Shown: piece by piece, positions 33,612 through 41,811 of the stretch
How positions within the stretch are numbered: the stretch's first letter is position 1
Layout of the letters: every line of letters starts with the position of its first letter
Source: Oscillospiraceae bacterium
GTDB taxonomy: Bacteria; Bacillota; Clostridia; Oscillospirales; Ruminococcaceae
Reading direction: 5' to 3'
Assembly: GCA_016288755.1 (NCBI GenBank)
Contig: JAEELE010000096.1
Location: 1-64,000, forward strand
Length of the DNA: 64,000 nt
The notes under the pieces: model-generated
What the model was told of the DNA's origin: nothing
The model's input: only the letters and a program-made list of their open reading frames with translations
The model's database searches: none
Program-made: the position numbers and the translations under genes

Positions 33612-34607
33612 ATGAAAAGATTTCCCCTGATCCTGCCGGCGGTGCTGCTGGCAGTGCTCGGGCTCTGCCTGCTGACCGGCTGCAATGAGAGCAGCGCCGA
33701 GGAATCCTCCGGCGGCGGGCTCGCAGAGGTCGTCAGCATCACGGCGGAGCAGACAACGGCCACCACCGCCCGGCGCACGACCGCAGCGACAACGGAAACA
33801 ACAACCGTCACCGAGACAGACCCCGAGGCAACTGCCACAACGACCACCACGGAGCCGACCGTCGTCGGGAAGTGGGCGCTTGACAGCGTCGTCGAGCTCG
33901 GCAAGGTGCTGTATAAGGATACCTCCGTCAAGCCGGCGGTCTCCTACCGCATGTCGCTGCAGCTCGAATTCTTCAAGAACGGCGATGTCACGCGCATCCA
34001 CCCGCTCTACGGCTATTCCGAATACGGCACATGGTATTTCACCGACGACGCCCACACGCGCGTGCTCGCGGAATTCCCCTACAACATGCAGTTCAACCCC
34101 GAGGAGCTTCCCTCGGAATACTGCTTTGAGGGCGGCAATCTCTTCGTGCGAAGCGCTCCCGATGTTCCCGCGCTCAATTTCGTGCGCGTCGCGAGCTTTG
34201 CAAAGCCCGACGACCAGCGCGTCGAGGACGGCAAAGCGGCACTGAGCGTCGCGGGCTGCTGGTCCGGCGCATGGGTCACGACGAAGGATGAGACCCTCAC
34301 CGATACCTTCGACGGCAAGACCATCGCCGGCATGAAGATGCAGATCATGCTCGGCGGCGACTGCACCTATTACGAGGAGAACAACCCGCGGGCTGTCGCG
34401 GTCTATTCACTCCAGAATCTCGGCGGCGGCGTGATCGACCTTGTGCTCAAGCAGACGACGAATCAGAACAGCACGATCGGACAGATCGAGGGCAATATCT
34501 ACGAGAAGAACGGCTATCTCATATGGAAATACAGCGATGAGGTCGTAATTGCATTCCGTTCCGTCACAGAAGTCGAATTCAACAAGGCACTCTTTGAGGA
34601 GGGCTGA
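33612..34607 (+). CDS. lipoprotein with Thr-rich linker
   Basis: A 331-residue protein with a type II signal peptide: MKRFPLILPAVLLAVLGLC and the lipobox LTGC, giving a lipidated cysteine near residue 23. A Thr-rich stretch (about residues 40-85) acts as a spacer to a globular beta-rich region with two related halves (VVGKWALDS and VAGCWSGAWVT), suggesting a tandem lipocalin-like or DUF-type domain. The gap to the upstream gene is 14 bases. Function is unknown; anchored on the outer face of the membrane. Confidence 0.82.
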   Translation: MKRFPLILPAVLLAVLGLCLLTGCNESSAEESSGGGLAEVVSITAEQTTATTARRTTAATTETTTVTETDPEATATTTTTEPTVVGKWALDSVVELGKVLYKDTSVKPAVSYRMSLQLEFFKNGDVTRIHPLYGYSEYGTWYFTDDAHTRVLAEFPYNMQFNPEELPSEYCFEGGNLFVRSAPDVPALNFVRVASFAKPDDQRVEDGKAALSVAGCWSGAWVTTKDETLTDTFDGKTIAGMKMQIMLGGDCTYYEENNPRAVAVYSLQNLGGGVIDLVLKQTTNQNSTIGQIEGNIYEKNGYLIWKYSDEVVIAFRSVTEVEFNKALFEEG

Positions 34608-34638
34608 GCGAAGCGCAAAGCCCGGAAAGGAGCCAAAT

Positions 34639-36351
34639 ATGGCAGCAAACAAGACAAAATCCAGCAATGCAGCATTTCTGGTCGTGATCGCGGTCATCAT
34701 GGTCGCGATCATCGCAGTCGGCGTCGCACTCACCCGCCGGATCGGCAAATCCAATTCGGAGATCAGCCGCGAGCAGGCGATCACCCAGCTCGAAAAGAAG
34801 CTCAAGAAGATCAATATCAAGACGGTCAGCCCGCGCAAGGCGACCGTGGAGATCGCCGGCACCGATCTCGCCGCAGAGCTCCCCGATATCGGGAAATACC
34901 CGCTGAGCGTCACGGGCAGAGGCGATATCGACCTTGAGATCTTCTCCTCGACCGAGAAATCCTCGAAGGGCACCGACGGCTGGCTCAACGAGGTCGCGGA
35001 AAAATTCAACAACGCGCATTACAGCGTCAACGGCAAGTGGGTGACGGTCTCCGTCCGCCCGATCGCCTCCGGCGCCGCGATCGACTACATCATTTCCGGC
35101 AAATATGTGCCGGGGCTCTATTCCCCCTCCAACGAGCTCTGGGGCGAGATGATCGCCGCAAAGGGCGTCGGCATCAAGCTGCTCGACAAGCGTCTCGCGG
35201 GCAACACCGCCGGCATTCTGGTCAGCCACGAGACCTACAGCAAGCTCGAGCAGACCTACGGCAAGGTCGATATCTCCTCGATCGTCGAGGCGACGGTCAA
35301 GAGCGAGATCACGATGGGCTACACGAATCCCTACGCCTCCTCCACGGGTCTGAATTTCCTCATTGCCGCGCTGCAGGAATTTGACGCGGCGGATATCCTC
35401 AGTGATCAGTCGGTCAGTCAGTTCCAGAAATTCCAGCAGAATGTGCCGTTTGTCGCCTATACGACGCTGCAGATGCGCGATGCCGCAGCGAACGGCGTGC
35501 TGGATGCGTTCATCCTCGAGTATCAGTGCTATTACAATGTCGCCGAGCTCCGCGATTATCAGTTCATCCCGTTCGGCGTGCGCCACGACAGCCCGATGTA
35601 CAGCCTCGGCACACTGAGCTCCGACGAGCAGGAGCTGGCGCAGCTCTTCATCGACTACTGCAAGAACGACGAGAATCAGGCACTTGCCAAGCGCTACGGC
35701 TTCAACTATCAGGAGGACTACACGGGCAGACTGGAAAGCTCGGTCACGGGCACGGCGATGCTCAGCGCACAGAAGCTCTGGAAGACCGAAAAGGACGCGG
35801 GCAGCCCGGTCATGGCGGTGTTCGTCGCAGACGTCTCCGGCAGCATGGGCGGCGCACCGCTCGAGAATCTCCAGTCCTCGCTGATCAACGCCTCGCAGTA
35901 TATCAACGACACGAACTATGTCGGTCTGATCAGCTATGCCTCGAATGTCACCGTAAATCTGCCGATCGGCAAATTTGACCTGAACCAGCGCAGCTATTTC
36001 ACCGGCGCTGTGCAGGACCTCTCGCCGGCGGGCAACACCGCGACCTATGACGCCGTGCTCGTCGCGCTCGATCTGCTCCGCGAGGCACAGGAAAAGGTCG
36101 AGAGCGAGACCGGTCAGACCGTAAAGCCCCTGCTCTTTGTGCTGAGCGACGGCGAAACGAATGTCGGCAACAGCCTCAAGGATATCAAGGATATCGTCGC
36201 GGGCATGGAGGTGCCGTGCTACACGATCGGCTACAATGCGAACCTGAGCGCCCTCTCGGAGCTCTCCTCGATCAACGAGGCAGCAAGCATCAACGCCGAC
36301 AACGACGACGTCATCTACAACCTGAAGAGCCTCTTCAACGCACAGATGTAA
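34639..36351 (+). CDS. membrane-anchored solute-binding-like plus von Willebrand factor A protein
   Basis: A 571-residue protein. One membrane segment at about residues 11-31 (NAAFLVVIAVIMVAIIAVGV) is followed by a region of some 340 residues resembling extracellular solute-binding proteins (IEIFSS-like strand, VRPIASGAAIDYII, MGYTNPYASSTGLNFL), then a vWA domain over the last 165 residues with the MIDAS motif DVSGSM, a later TYD and DGETN. A metal-dependent adhesion module joined to a binding-protein fold suggests ligand sensing or protein assembly outside the cell. It ends an operon with a membrane protein and a lipoprotein. Role not known. Confidence 0.85.
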   Translation: MAANKTKSSNAAFLVVIAVIMVAIIAVGVALTRRIGKSNSEISREQAITQLEKKLKKINIKTVSPRKATVEIAGTDLAAELPDIGKYPLSVTGRGDIDLEIFSSTEKSSKGTDGWLNEVAEKFNNAHYSVNGKWVTVSVRPIASGAAIDYIISGKYVPGLYSPSNELWGEMIAAKGVGIKLLDKRLAGNTAGILVSHETYSKLEQTYGKVDISSIVEATVKSEITMGYTNPYASSTGLNFLIAALQEFDAADILSDQSVSQFQKFQQNVPFVAYTTLQMRDAAANGVLDAFILEYQCYYNVAELRDYQFIPFGVRHDSPMYSLGTLSSDEQELAQLFIDYCKNDENQALAKRYGFNYQEDYTGRLESSVTGTAMLSAQKLWKTEKDAGSPVMAVFVADVSGSMGGAPLENLQSSLINASQYINDTNYVGLISYASNVTVNLPIGKFDLNQRSYFTGAVQDLSPAGNTATYDAVLVALDLLREAQEKVESETGQTVKPLLFVLSDGETNVGNSLKDIKDIVAGMEVPCYTIGYNANLSALSELSSINEAASINADNDDVIYNLKSLFNAQM

Positions 36352-36356
36352 ACAAA

Positions 36357-36390
36357 AACGCTCCCGGCATCGGAACCGGGAGCGTTTCAG
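36357..36390 (+). terminator. terminator of the vWA operon, first hairpin copy
   Basis: AACGCTCCCGG pairs with CCGGGAGCGTT around an eight-base loop, five bases after the stop, followed by TTTCAGCTTGTCGATAAAG. An identical 31-base hairpin occurs at 36593-36622. Confidence 0.85.
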
Positions 36391-36394
36391 CTTG

Positions 36395-36590
36395 TCGATA
36401 AAGTGTTTTGATGTGCCTGCGGCACATTTTCGTGGGGACTCCGTCCCCACACCCCTGCCAAAGGGCTACTAGCCCTTTGGAATCCCAATTCGTATGAATG
36501 TTACGCTGATACGTCAATTTCATCATCATGGGATTCTTAAGGGGCAGTGCCCTCAATATCAATCCATCGGTGATACTTTTTCTACAGACT
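36395..36590. repeat. palindromic intergenic element between duplicated hairpins
   Basis: The ends are inverted versions of one another: CTTGTCGATAAAGTG on the left, ACTTTTTCTACAGACTG on the right. Inside are GTGGGGACTCCGTCCCCAC, AAAGGGCTACTAGCCCTTT, GGGATTCTTAAGGGG and TATCAATCCATCGGTGATAC. The last two blocks match the element at 13019-13144. Non-coding in appearance. Confidence 0.7.
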
Positions 36591-36592
36591 GA

Positions 36593-36626
36593 AACGCTCC
36601 CGGCATCGGAACCGGGAGCGTTTTTT
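36593..36626. terminator. second copy of the same terminator hairpin
   Basis: The 31-base hairpin is identical to that at 36357-36387 and is followed on the plus strand by six T. On the minus strand it lies 24 bases after the scpB stop and can end that transcript too. Confidence 0.8.
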
Positions 36627-36649
36627 GTATTGCTGTATTGCGCTTGCCG

Positions 36650-37288
36650 TCAATCCGGCAGCGGAGCTTCCTCCTCCGGCGCGACCGGGTCCTCGTAGAC
36701 GGCGGTTCCGGTCAGCTCTGCGTCGTCGCCGAAGCCGTCGTCATCGGTGTCGTCGCCCTCGAAGAGCTGCGGCTCGGCGCTCTCGGGCAGCGGCGGAAGC
36801 TCCTCCAGCGACTGCAGCCCGAAGCAGCGCAGAAACTGTGCCGTCGTGCGGTAGGTGACGGGGCGTCCGGGCACCTCGATGCGACCGGCTTCCTCGAGCA
36901 GACCGCGCTCGACCAGCGTATTGACGACCGAGCTGCTGTCGACCCCGCGCACGCGCTCAACAAAGCCCTTCGTCACGGGCTGGTTGTAGGCGATGATCGT
37001 CAGTGTTTCCATTGCGGCATTTGAGAGCGGTGTGTTGCGCTTGACCTCCAGTGCCGCGCGGATATATTCCGCGTGCTGCTCGCGGGTCGTCAGCTGGTAG
37101 CTCTCGCCGAGCTGAAGCACCTGCAAGCCGCTGCCGCTTTCATTGAGATGTGCCGAGAGTGCCGCAGCGCGCTCGTGTACCTCGTCGGGAGTGCAGCCCA
37201 GCGCCTCTGCCAGACGGTCTGCCTCCATCGGCTCGCCCGCCGCGAAGAGCACCGCCTCCAGTGCCGCGCATTCCATTTCCAGTGCCAT
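36650..37288 (-). CDS. scpB: segregation and condensation protein B
   Basis: A 212-residue winged-helix kleisin-associated protein that works with Smc and ScpA in chromosome segregation. The family signature is clear: LEAVLFAAGEPM at the start, LSNAAMETLTIIAYNQPVTK and VNTLVERGLLEEAGR, then RPVTYRTTAQFLRCFGL. The last 45 residues are acidic and Pro-rich. AAAGG lies 5-6 bases before the ATG. No scpA is adjacent, unlike many Firmicutes where scpA and scpB are paired. Confidence 0.95.
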   Translation of the reverse strand: MALEMECAALEAVLFAAGEPMEADRLAEALGCTPDEVHERAAALSAHLNESGSGLQVLQLGESYQLTTREQHAEYIRAALEVKRNTPLSNAAMETLTIIAYNQPVTKGFVERVRGVDSSSVVNTLVERGLLEEAGRIEVPGRPVTYRTTAQFLRCFGLQSLEELPPLPESAEPQLFEGDDTDDDGFGDDAELTGTAVYEDPVAPEEEAPLPD

Positions 37289-37307
37289 ATTTTTCCTTTC
37301 ATCTGTT

Positions 37308-37400
37308 GCCCGGAGCCCGGGCTGGCGAGGTCACCCCCAATTCGGCATATCTGAGCCGATGGCAAGTTTGCCCCCTCAAGGGGGGATTTGTCACCTTGCT
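37308..37400 (+). repeat. fragment of the palindromic element upstream of scpB
   Basis: GCCCGGAGCCCGGGCTGGC matches the first block of the element at 4495, then diverges into GGTCACCCCC and CCCCCTCAAGGGGGG. The 260-bp gap between prfC and scpB has no recognised gene; it also holds the palindrome GTTTGCTTGCAAAC at 37508-37521. Confidence 0.5.
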
Positions 37401-37548
37401 GCCCTTGATTCTGCACAGGTATCAACGGCGGCGGAGAGCCGCCCCAATCGGTATGATATGCCGTTGACCCGTATTATGCCAAATAAAGGCGAAGCAACTC
37501 GCCCCGTTTGCTTGCAAACACTCAGTTGCCGCTCCGGGAGACGCGTGC

Positions 37549-39138
37549 TTAGTTGTTGGAGAAATCGCGCAGCTCCAGCCCTTCGTTGCGCTCGAGCGCC
37601 CAGCGGATATTCCACTCGCTCGTGAAGAGCAGCAGATACTGGTCACGGAAATCCTGCACGAGCTTGGTGTCCTCGGTGATGTTGAGCTCGGGCTTTTTGT
37701 CCGCCGGAATGCCGTCGATCCAGCGGATATACTGATAGCTCAGCGGCTCGCGGATGATCTCGACATTGTACTCGGTGCGCATTCTGTGCTCGAACACCTC
37801 AAACTGCAGCACACCGACCACGCCGACAATGACCTCCTCCATACCGGTTTCCGGCTCGTGGAAGATCTGGATGGCGCCCTCCTGCGCGATCTGCATGACG
37901 CCCTTGACAAACTGCTTGCGCTTCATCGTGTCCTTGTGGCGCACGCGCGCAAAATGCTCGGGCGCAAAGGTCGGGATGCCCGCGAAGGTCAGCCTGTGCG
38001 ACGGTGCGCAGATCGTGTCGCCGATCGAAAACAGACCCGGGTCAAACACGCCGATGATATCGCCCGCGAAAGCCTCGTCGATGACCTCGCGGTTCTCTGC
38101 CATCATCATCTGCGGCTGCGAGAGGCGCATTTTCTTGTCGCCCTGAACATGGAGCACCTCCATGTCGCGGGTAAATTTGCCCGAGACAATGCGCAGGAAG
38201 GTGACGCGGTCGCGGTGCGCCTTGTTCATGTTCGCCTGAATCTTGAAGACGAATGCGGAGAAATCAGGTGCGAAGGGGTCGACGGTCTCGCCCGCTGCCT
38301 GCCGTGCAAGCGGAGGCGGCGTCAGCTCGAGAAAGCGCTTCAAAAACGGCTCAACGCCGAAATTCGTCAGGGCGGAGCCGAAGAACACCGGCGAGAGCGC
38401 GCCCGACTGGATCGCGTCGAGGTCAAATTCCTCGGAGGCGCCGTCGAGCAGCTCGATATCCTCGGCGAGCTGGGCGCGGTTGTCCTTGCCGATCAGCGAT
38501 TCGAGCGCGGGATCGTCGGGGGTCACCTCGGTCTGACTGACGGTATGTGCGCCGCTGTCGCCCTCGAAGGAGAGGATATGGCGCGTTTCAAGGTCAAAGA
38601 CGCCGCGGAAATCCTTGCCGCAGCCGATCGGCCAGTTGACCGCATAGGTTTTGATGCCGAGCTCGTTCTCGATCTGGTCGAGCAGATCGAAGGGGTTGCG
38701 CGCCTCGCGGTCCATTTTGTTGATGAAGGTGAAGATCGGGATATGCCGCATGACGCAGACATGGAAGAGCTTGCGGGTCTGCGGCTCGACGCCCTTTGCT
38801 GCGTCAATGACCATGATTGCGGCATCGGCAGCCATGAGCGTGCGGTAGGTATCCTCGGAGAAATCCTGATGCCCGGGGGTATCGAGAATATTGATGCAGC
38901 AGCCGTCATATTCAAACTGCATGACGGACGAGGTGACGGAGATGCCGCGCTGCTTCTCGATCTCCATCCAGTCGGAGACGGCATGGCGGGCATTTTTCTT
39001 GCCCTTGACGGCGCCTGCCATCGCGATCGCGCCGCCGTAGAGCAGGAGCTTTTCGGTGAGTGTGGTTTTGCCGGCATCGGGGTGCGAGATGATCGCAAAG
39101 GTACGCCGCCGCCGGATCTCTTCTTCGGTCGTTCGCAT
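37549..39138 (-). CDS. prfC: peptide chain release factor 3
   Basis: A 529-residue translational GTPase that recycles RF1/RF2. G1 is SHPDAGKTT, G2 region QRGISVTSSVMQFEY, G3 DTPGHQDFSEDTYRTL, and G4 NKMDRE. RF3-specific stretches such as DIELLDGA and FHEPETG are present, and the length is typical. GGAGGG lies 6 bases before ATG 39138. It is a single-gene unit with its own promoter. Confidence 0.97.
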   Translation of the reverse strand: MRTTEEEIRRRRTFAIISHPDAGKTTLTEKLLLYGGAIAMAGAVKGKKNARHAVSDWMEIEKQRGISVTSSVMQFEYDGCCINILDTPGHQDFSEDTYRTLMAADAAIMVIDAAKGVEPQTRKLFHVCVMRHIPIFTFINKMDREARNPFDLLDQIENELGIKTYAVNWPIGCGKDFRGVFDLETRHILSFEGDSGAHTVSQTEVTPDDPALESLIGKDNRAQLAEDIELLDGASEEFDLDAIQSGALSPVFFGSALTNFGVEPFLKRFLELTPPPLARQAAGETVDPFAPDFSAFVFKIQANMNKAHRDRVTFLRIVSGKFTRDMEVLHVQGDKKMRLSQPQMMMAENREVIDEAFAGDIIGVFDPGLFSIGDTICAPSHRLTFAGIPTFAPEHFARVRHKDTMKRKQFVKGVMQIAQEGAIQIFHEPETGMEEVIVGVVGVLQFEVFEHRMRTEYNVEIIREPLSYQYIRWIDGIPADKKPELNITEDTKLVQDFRDQYLLLFTSEWNIRWALERNEGLELRDFSNN

Positions 39139-39179
39139 GTTGACCCTCCATAGTTCAGTTTTCAGTGCACAACATTCTT

Positions 39180-39208
39180 ATTATACCACAATTTCACCGC
39201 AAATGCAA
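39180..39208 (-). promoter_or_regulatory. promoter of prfC
   Basis: Minus-strand TTGCAT and TATAAT are separated by 17 bp, about 42 bases before the start. Confidence 0.75.
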
Positions 39209-39211
39209 CAT

Positions 39212-39239
39212 GAGAATTAGAAATGAGAAGTTAGAAATA
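39212..39239 (+). repeat. heptanucleotide tandem repeat, unit AGAAATG-like
   Basis: Four 7-bp blocks read GAGAATT, AGAAATG, AGAAGTT and AGAAATA. It directly adjoins the prfC promoter. Confidence 0.65.
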
Positions 39240-39273
39240 GGTCCGTCATCCTCATTCCTGCTGCTTGAAAGCA

Positions 39274-39384
39274 ATTTTGGGAGCCATTACGCCATAAGAA
39301 GGCGCTTTCGCGCCGTGTGTTGAACGAAACCGGGAGGCTCCGCGAAACGGCGCCCGAAGGAAATCGCCCGCGGGGGCTGCCCCG
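39274..39384 (-). repeat. interspersed palindromic element, inverted copy
   Basis: On the minus strand it carries GGGGCAGCCCCCGCGGGCGA, CGCGGAGCCTCCCG, CACGGCGCGAAAGCGCC and CTTATGG blocks, in the order seen in other copies. It starts right after the stop of the gene ending at 39386. Confidence 0.65.
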
Positions 39385-39385
39385 C

Positions 39386-40345
39386 TCAGTAGAAAGTAGC
39401 GACCTCCTGCTCGGGGGGCTCGGCGTCGTGCAGCTCGGTGACGTTCATCGTCGGGACGGGCTGCCCGTTCGGCGCATGCTGCTGCAGAACGATCTCGCCG
39501 GTCACCGTGACCCAGCTGTTCTTGCCGGGATTGAACGGCTTGTCCCAGTTCGCCGCGATCCAGCAGTATTTGATATCCTCGACACAGCAGGTCATGATGT
39601 GCCGCCCGACCGCAAACACATTCTTCGGGAAGGTGTGATTGCGGAATGCCAGCGCCTTGAAGGTCATGAGCTTGCCGCGGTATTTCTTCGGGTCCTCCAT
39701 CAGATCGCGGAACCACAGCGCAAAGTCGCGGTCCTCGAGCGTGATGTGTGCCGCCTCGGTATCAAACGGCAGCGGGTCCTCGATGTCGTCGACAACGGTC
39801 TGTCCGTCCGTGAATTCGTAGTAAATTTCCGCACTCCGGCTCACGCCGCGCACGATCTGGTGAAACTCCTGAAACGCTGTGCCCTTCTGGAAACGGTTGA
39901 AATACACGAGCTCTGCAATGTTGAGCTTGTCGACCACCAGCGAGCGCATGTTCTGATTGTAATTGAGGAAGGTTGACGCATCGGCGACCAGCACCGCCTG
40001 ATAGATGCCCCAGCTGTCCGGCATCGCCTCGAAGAGGTCGTTGAGCTGCCACATGCCGTTGTATTCGATCACAACGCGCTCGGCGCGGCAGTCCTTCGCG
40101 AGCTTTTCCAGATTTTCGGGATTGAGGTCGAAGGCGTCCTCAAGCACATGCTTCGTGACCTTGCCCTTCGGCACGCGGGAGAGGTCGTAGTCCTCCTCGC
40201 CCTCCTCGCAGACAAGCAGCAGCGTGCGTTCGCCGTTCGAGAAGCGCTTGTCCTCGAGCGCCTCCTGCACGAATTTCGTCTTGCCTGCCTCGAGAAAGCC
40301 CATGAAGAGGTATACGGGAATCATTTCATCCTGATTGTTCGGCAT
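39386..40345 (-). CDS. G3E-type P-loop GTPase fused to a YcgQ-like (DUF1980/TIGR03943) C-terminal domain
   Basis: A 319-residue cytosolic protein. The N-terminal 170 residues have a CobW/COG0523-like fold start, VYLFMGFLEAGKTKF, in which the P-loop reads GFLEAGKT. The usual CxCC metal motif is absent. Residues about 225-300 (TFKALAFR, then FAVGRHIMTCCVEDIKYCWIA and WVTVTGEI) resemble the C-terminal domain of YcgQ proteins, which occur with zinc-linked COG0523 GTPases. It follows the His-rich GTPase by 12 bases, so they are one operon. A metal-delivery role, probably zinc, is inferred. Confidence 0.8.
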   Translation of the reverse strand: MPNNQDEMIPVYLFMGFLEAGKTKFVQEALEDKRFSNGERTLLLVCEEGEEDYDLSRVPKGKVTKHVLEDAFDLNPENLEKLAKDCRAERVVIEYNGMWQLNDLFEAMPDSWGIYQAVLVADASTFLNYNQNMRSLVVDKLNIAELVYFNRFQKGTAFQEFHQIVRGVSRSAEIYYEFTDGQTVVDDIEDPLPFDTEAAHITLEDRDFALWFRDLMEDPKKYRGKLMTFKALAFRNHTFPKNVFAVGRHIMTCCVEDIKYCWIAANWDKPFNPGKNSWVTVTGEIVLQQHAPNGQPVPTMNVTELHDAEPPEQEVATFY

Positions 40346-40357
40346 AAACAGCCTCCT

Positions 40358-41500
40358 TTAGTCCAGTCCGAAGAGCGCCCGGAGCGCGTCCTCCCTGATC
40401 TGCGCGCCGATCACGCACAGTCTGCCGGTCGTCTCGGCACTGCCGAAGCGCACATCCGGGGTCCCCGGCACATAGTCGAAGTGGATCCACTTGCCGTCTG
40501 CGCCCGAGACGATGCCCTTTGCGCGCAGCACCGTGCCGAATTTTTCTGCATCCTCAAGCTGCTCCAGTGCCGCCTGAATGCCCTCTGCCGTGAAAGTCTT
40601 TGCGGTCTCGGTGCCCCAGCTTGCAAAGACGTCGTCGGCGTGGTGGTGGTGATGCTCATGATCGTGCTCATGATCGTGGCAGCCGCAGGTGCAGTCCGGA
40701 CCGTGGTCGTGGTGATGCTCGTGCCCGTCATCGTCGTGGTGATGATGATGCTCATGCCCGTCGTCGTCGTGGTGATGATGATGCTCGTGTTCGTCGTCGT
40801 CGTGGTGATGATGATGCTCATGCTCATCGTCGTCATCGTCATGATCGTGATGATGGTGGTGATGCTCCGCCTCGGCGAGCAGTGCCTGCAGCTCGTCGTC
40901 GAGCGTATTCTTCTGCGTCATGGCGTCGATCAGCTGCTGACCGGTCAGCGCCTCCCACTCGGTCGTGACGATCGGTGCGGCGGGGTTGAACTGTCTGAGC
41001 AGCGCGGTCACCTCGGCGATTTTCTCCTCGGAGAGCCCCGCGGTGTGGCTCAGAATGATGCAGCTTGCATAGGTGATCTGGTTGTTGAAGAATTCGCCGA
41101 AATTCTTCTGGTACATCTTGCACTTTTTCGCGTCGACCACGGTGGTGAAGCCGTCCAGCTCGACGTCGTGTGCGTCGATGCGCTGCACCGCGCTGATGAC
41201 ATCGGAGAGCTTGCCGACGCCGGAGGGCTCGATGAGGATGCGGTCGGGGTGATATTCCTCGAGCACCTGCACGAGCGCCTTGCCGAAGTCGCCGACGAGC
41301 GAGCAGCAGATGCAGCCGGAGTTCATTTCGTTGATCTGGATGCCGGCATCGCGCAGAAAGCCGCCGTCGATGCCGATCTGCCCGAACTCATTCTCGATGA
41401 GCACGAGCTTTTCGCCCTTGTAGCCCTCTTCGATCAGCTTCTTGATGAGGGTGGTTTTGCCGGCTCCGAGGAAGCCGGAGAAAATGGTGATTTTGGTCAT
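40358..41500 (-). CDS. COG0523 (CobW/ZNG1-like) metal-chaperone GTPase with long His-Asp insert
   Basis: A 380-residue G3E GTPase. The P-loop is GFLGAGKTT (residues 9-17), the metal-binding CICC is at 63-66, and IEPSGVG follows. Residues 213-288 are almost only His, Asp, Glu and Gly, with an HEHHHHHDDD-type unit repeated four times and a CTCGC insert. A C-terminal CobW_C domain (RAKGIVSGADGKWIHFDYVPG) ends it. Such proteins hand zinc or cobalt to target enzymes, and the His tract should store metal. The usual NKxD is replaced by SHTAGL. Duplicated promoters lie upstream. No clear Zur site was recognised. Confidence 0.92.
   Translation of the reverse strand: MTKITIFSGFLGAGKTTLIKKLIEEGYKGEKLVLIENEFGQIGIDGGFLRDAGIQINEMNSGCICCSLVGDFGKALVQVLEEYHPDRILIEPSGVGKLSDVISAVQRIDAHDVELDGFTTVVDAKKCKMYQKNFGEFFNNQITYASCIILSHTAGLSEEKIAEVTALLRQFNPAAPIVTTEWEALTGQQLIDAMTQKNTLDDELQALLAEAEHHHHHHDHDDDDDEHEHHHHHDDDEHEHHHHHDDDGHEHHHHHDDDGHEHHHDHGPDCTCGCHDHEHDHEHHHHHADDVFASWGTETAKTFTAEGIQAALEQLEDAEKFGTVLRAKGIVSGADGKWIHFDYVPGTPDVRFGSAETTGRLCVIGAQIREDALRALFGLD
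40640..40865. repeat. His-codon tandem repeat inside the COG0523 gene
   Basis: Blocks of about 33-36 bp built from GTGGTGATGATGATG and TCGTCGTC repeat four times and encode the HEHHHHHDDD units. Such DNA is prone to slippage, so the His tract length may vary between strains. Confidence 0.8.
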
Positions 41501-41554
41501 GAAAATCCATCTCTTTCCGTAAAAATCTGCCGCAGAGAAAGCGGTCTAACTTTT

Positions 41555-41583
41555 ATTATAGCATATTCCCGCGAAAAACGCAA
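41555..41583 (-). promoter_or_regulatory. promoter of the G3E GTPase operon
   Basis: Minus-strand TTGCGT and TATAAT are separated by 17 bp with an extended TGC. It lies in a 31-bp block repeated exactly at 41650-41680. Confidence 0.75.
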
Positions 41584-41648
41584 TGGGCGAATCACAAAAA
41601 AGAACCGCTCCGCAGAATGGGTGTCAAAATGGAGCCGTGCACTGCCCG

Positions 41649-41677
41649 GTTATAGCATATTCCCGCGAAAAACGCAA
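41649..41677 (-). promoter_or_regulatory. second copy of the same promoter
   Basis: TTGCGT, an identical 17-bp spacer and TATAAC. It is 94 bp upstream of the first copy in the same direction. The 311-bp gap between the epimerase-like gene and the GTPase gene contains no convincing gene. Confidence 0.5.
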
Positions 41678-41811
41678 TGGCGAATATCAATAAAAGTGAT
41701 ACGATCCGCGCCGCAGTCAACAGAAACGCCACAGTATCTCCGGCTGCATACCGGAAACACTATGGCGTGAAGCTGTCATATCTGCGCCGCAAGCATGTGC
41801 CGCGGCTGATT

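Noticed and set aside
40660..40850. Repeat block that might be taken for a CRISPR array
   Set aside because: It is in frame inside the G3E GTPase gene and encodes His/Asp units; there are no unique spacers and no cas genes.
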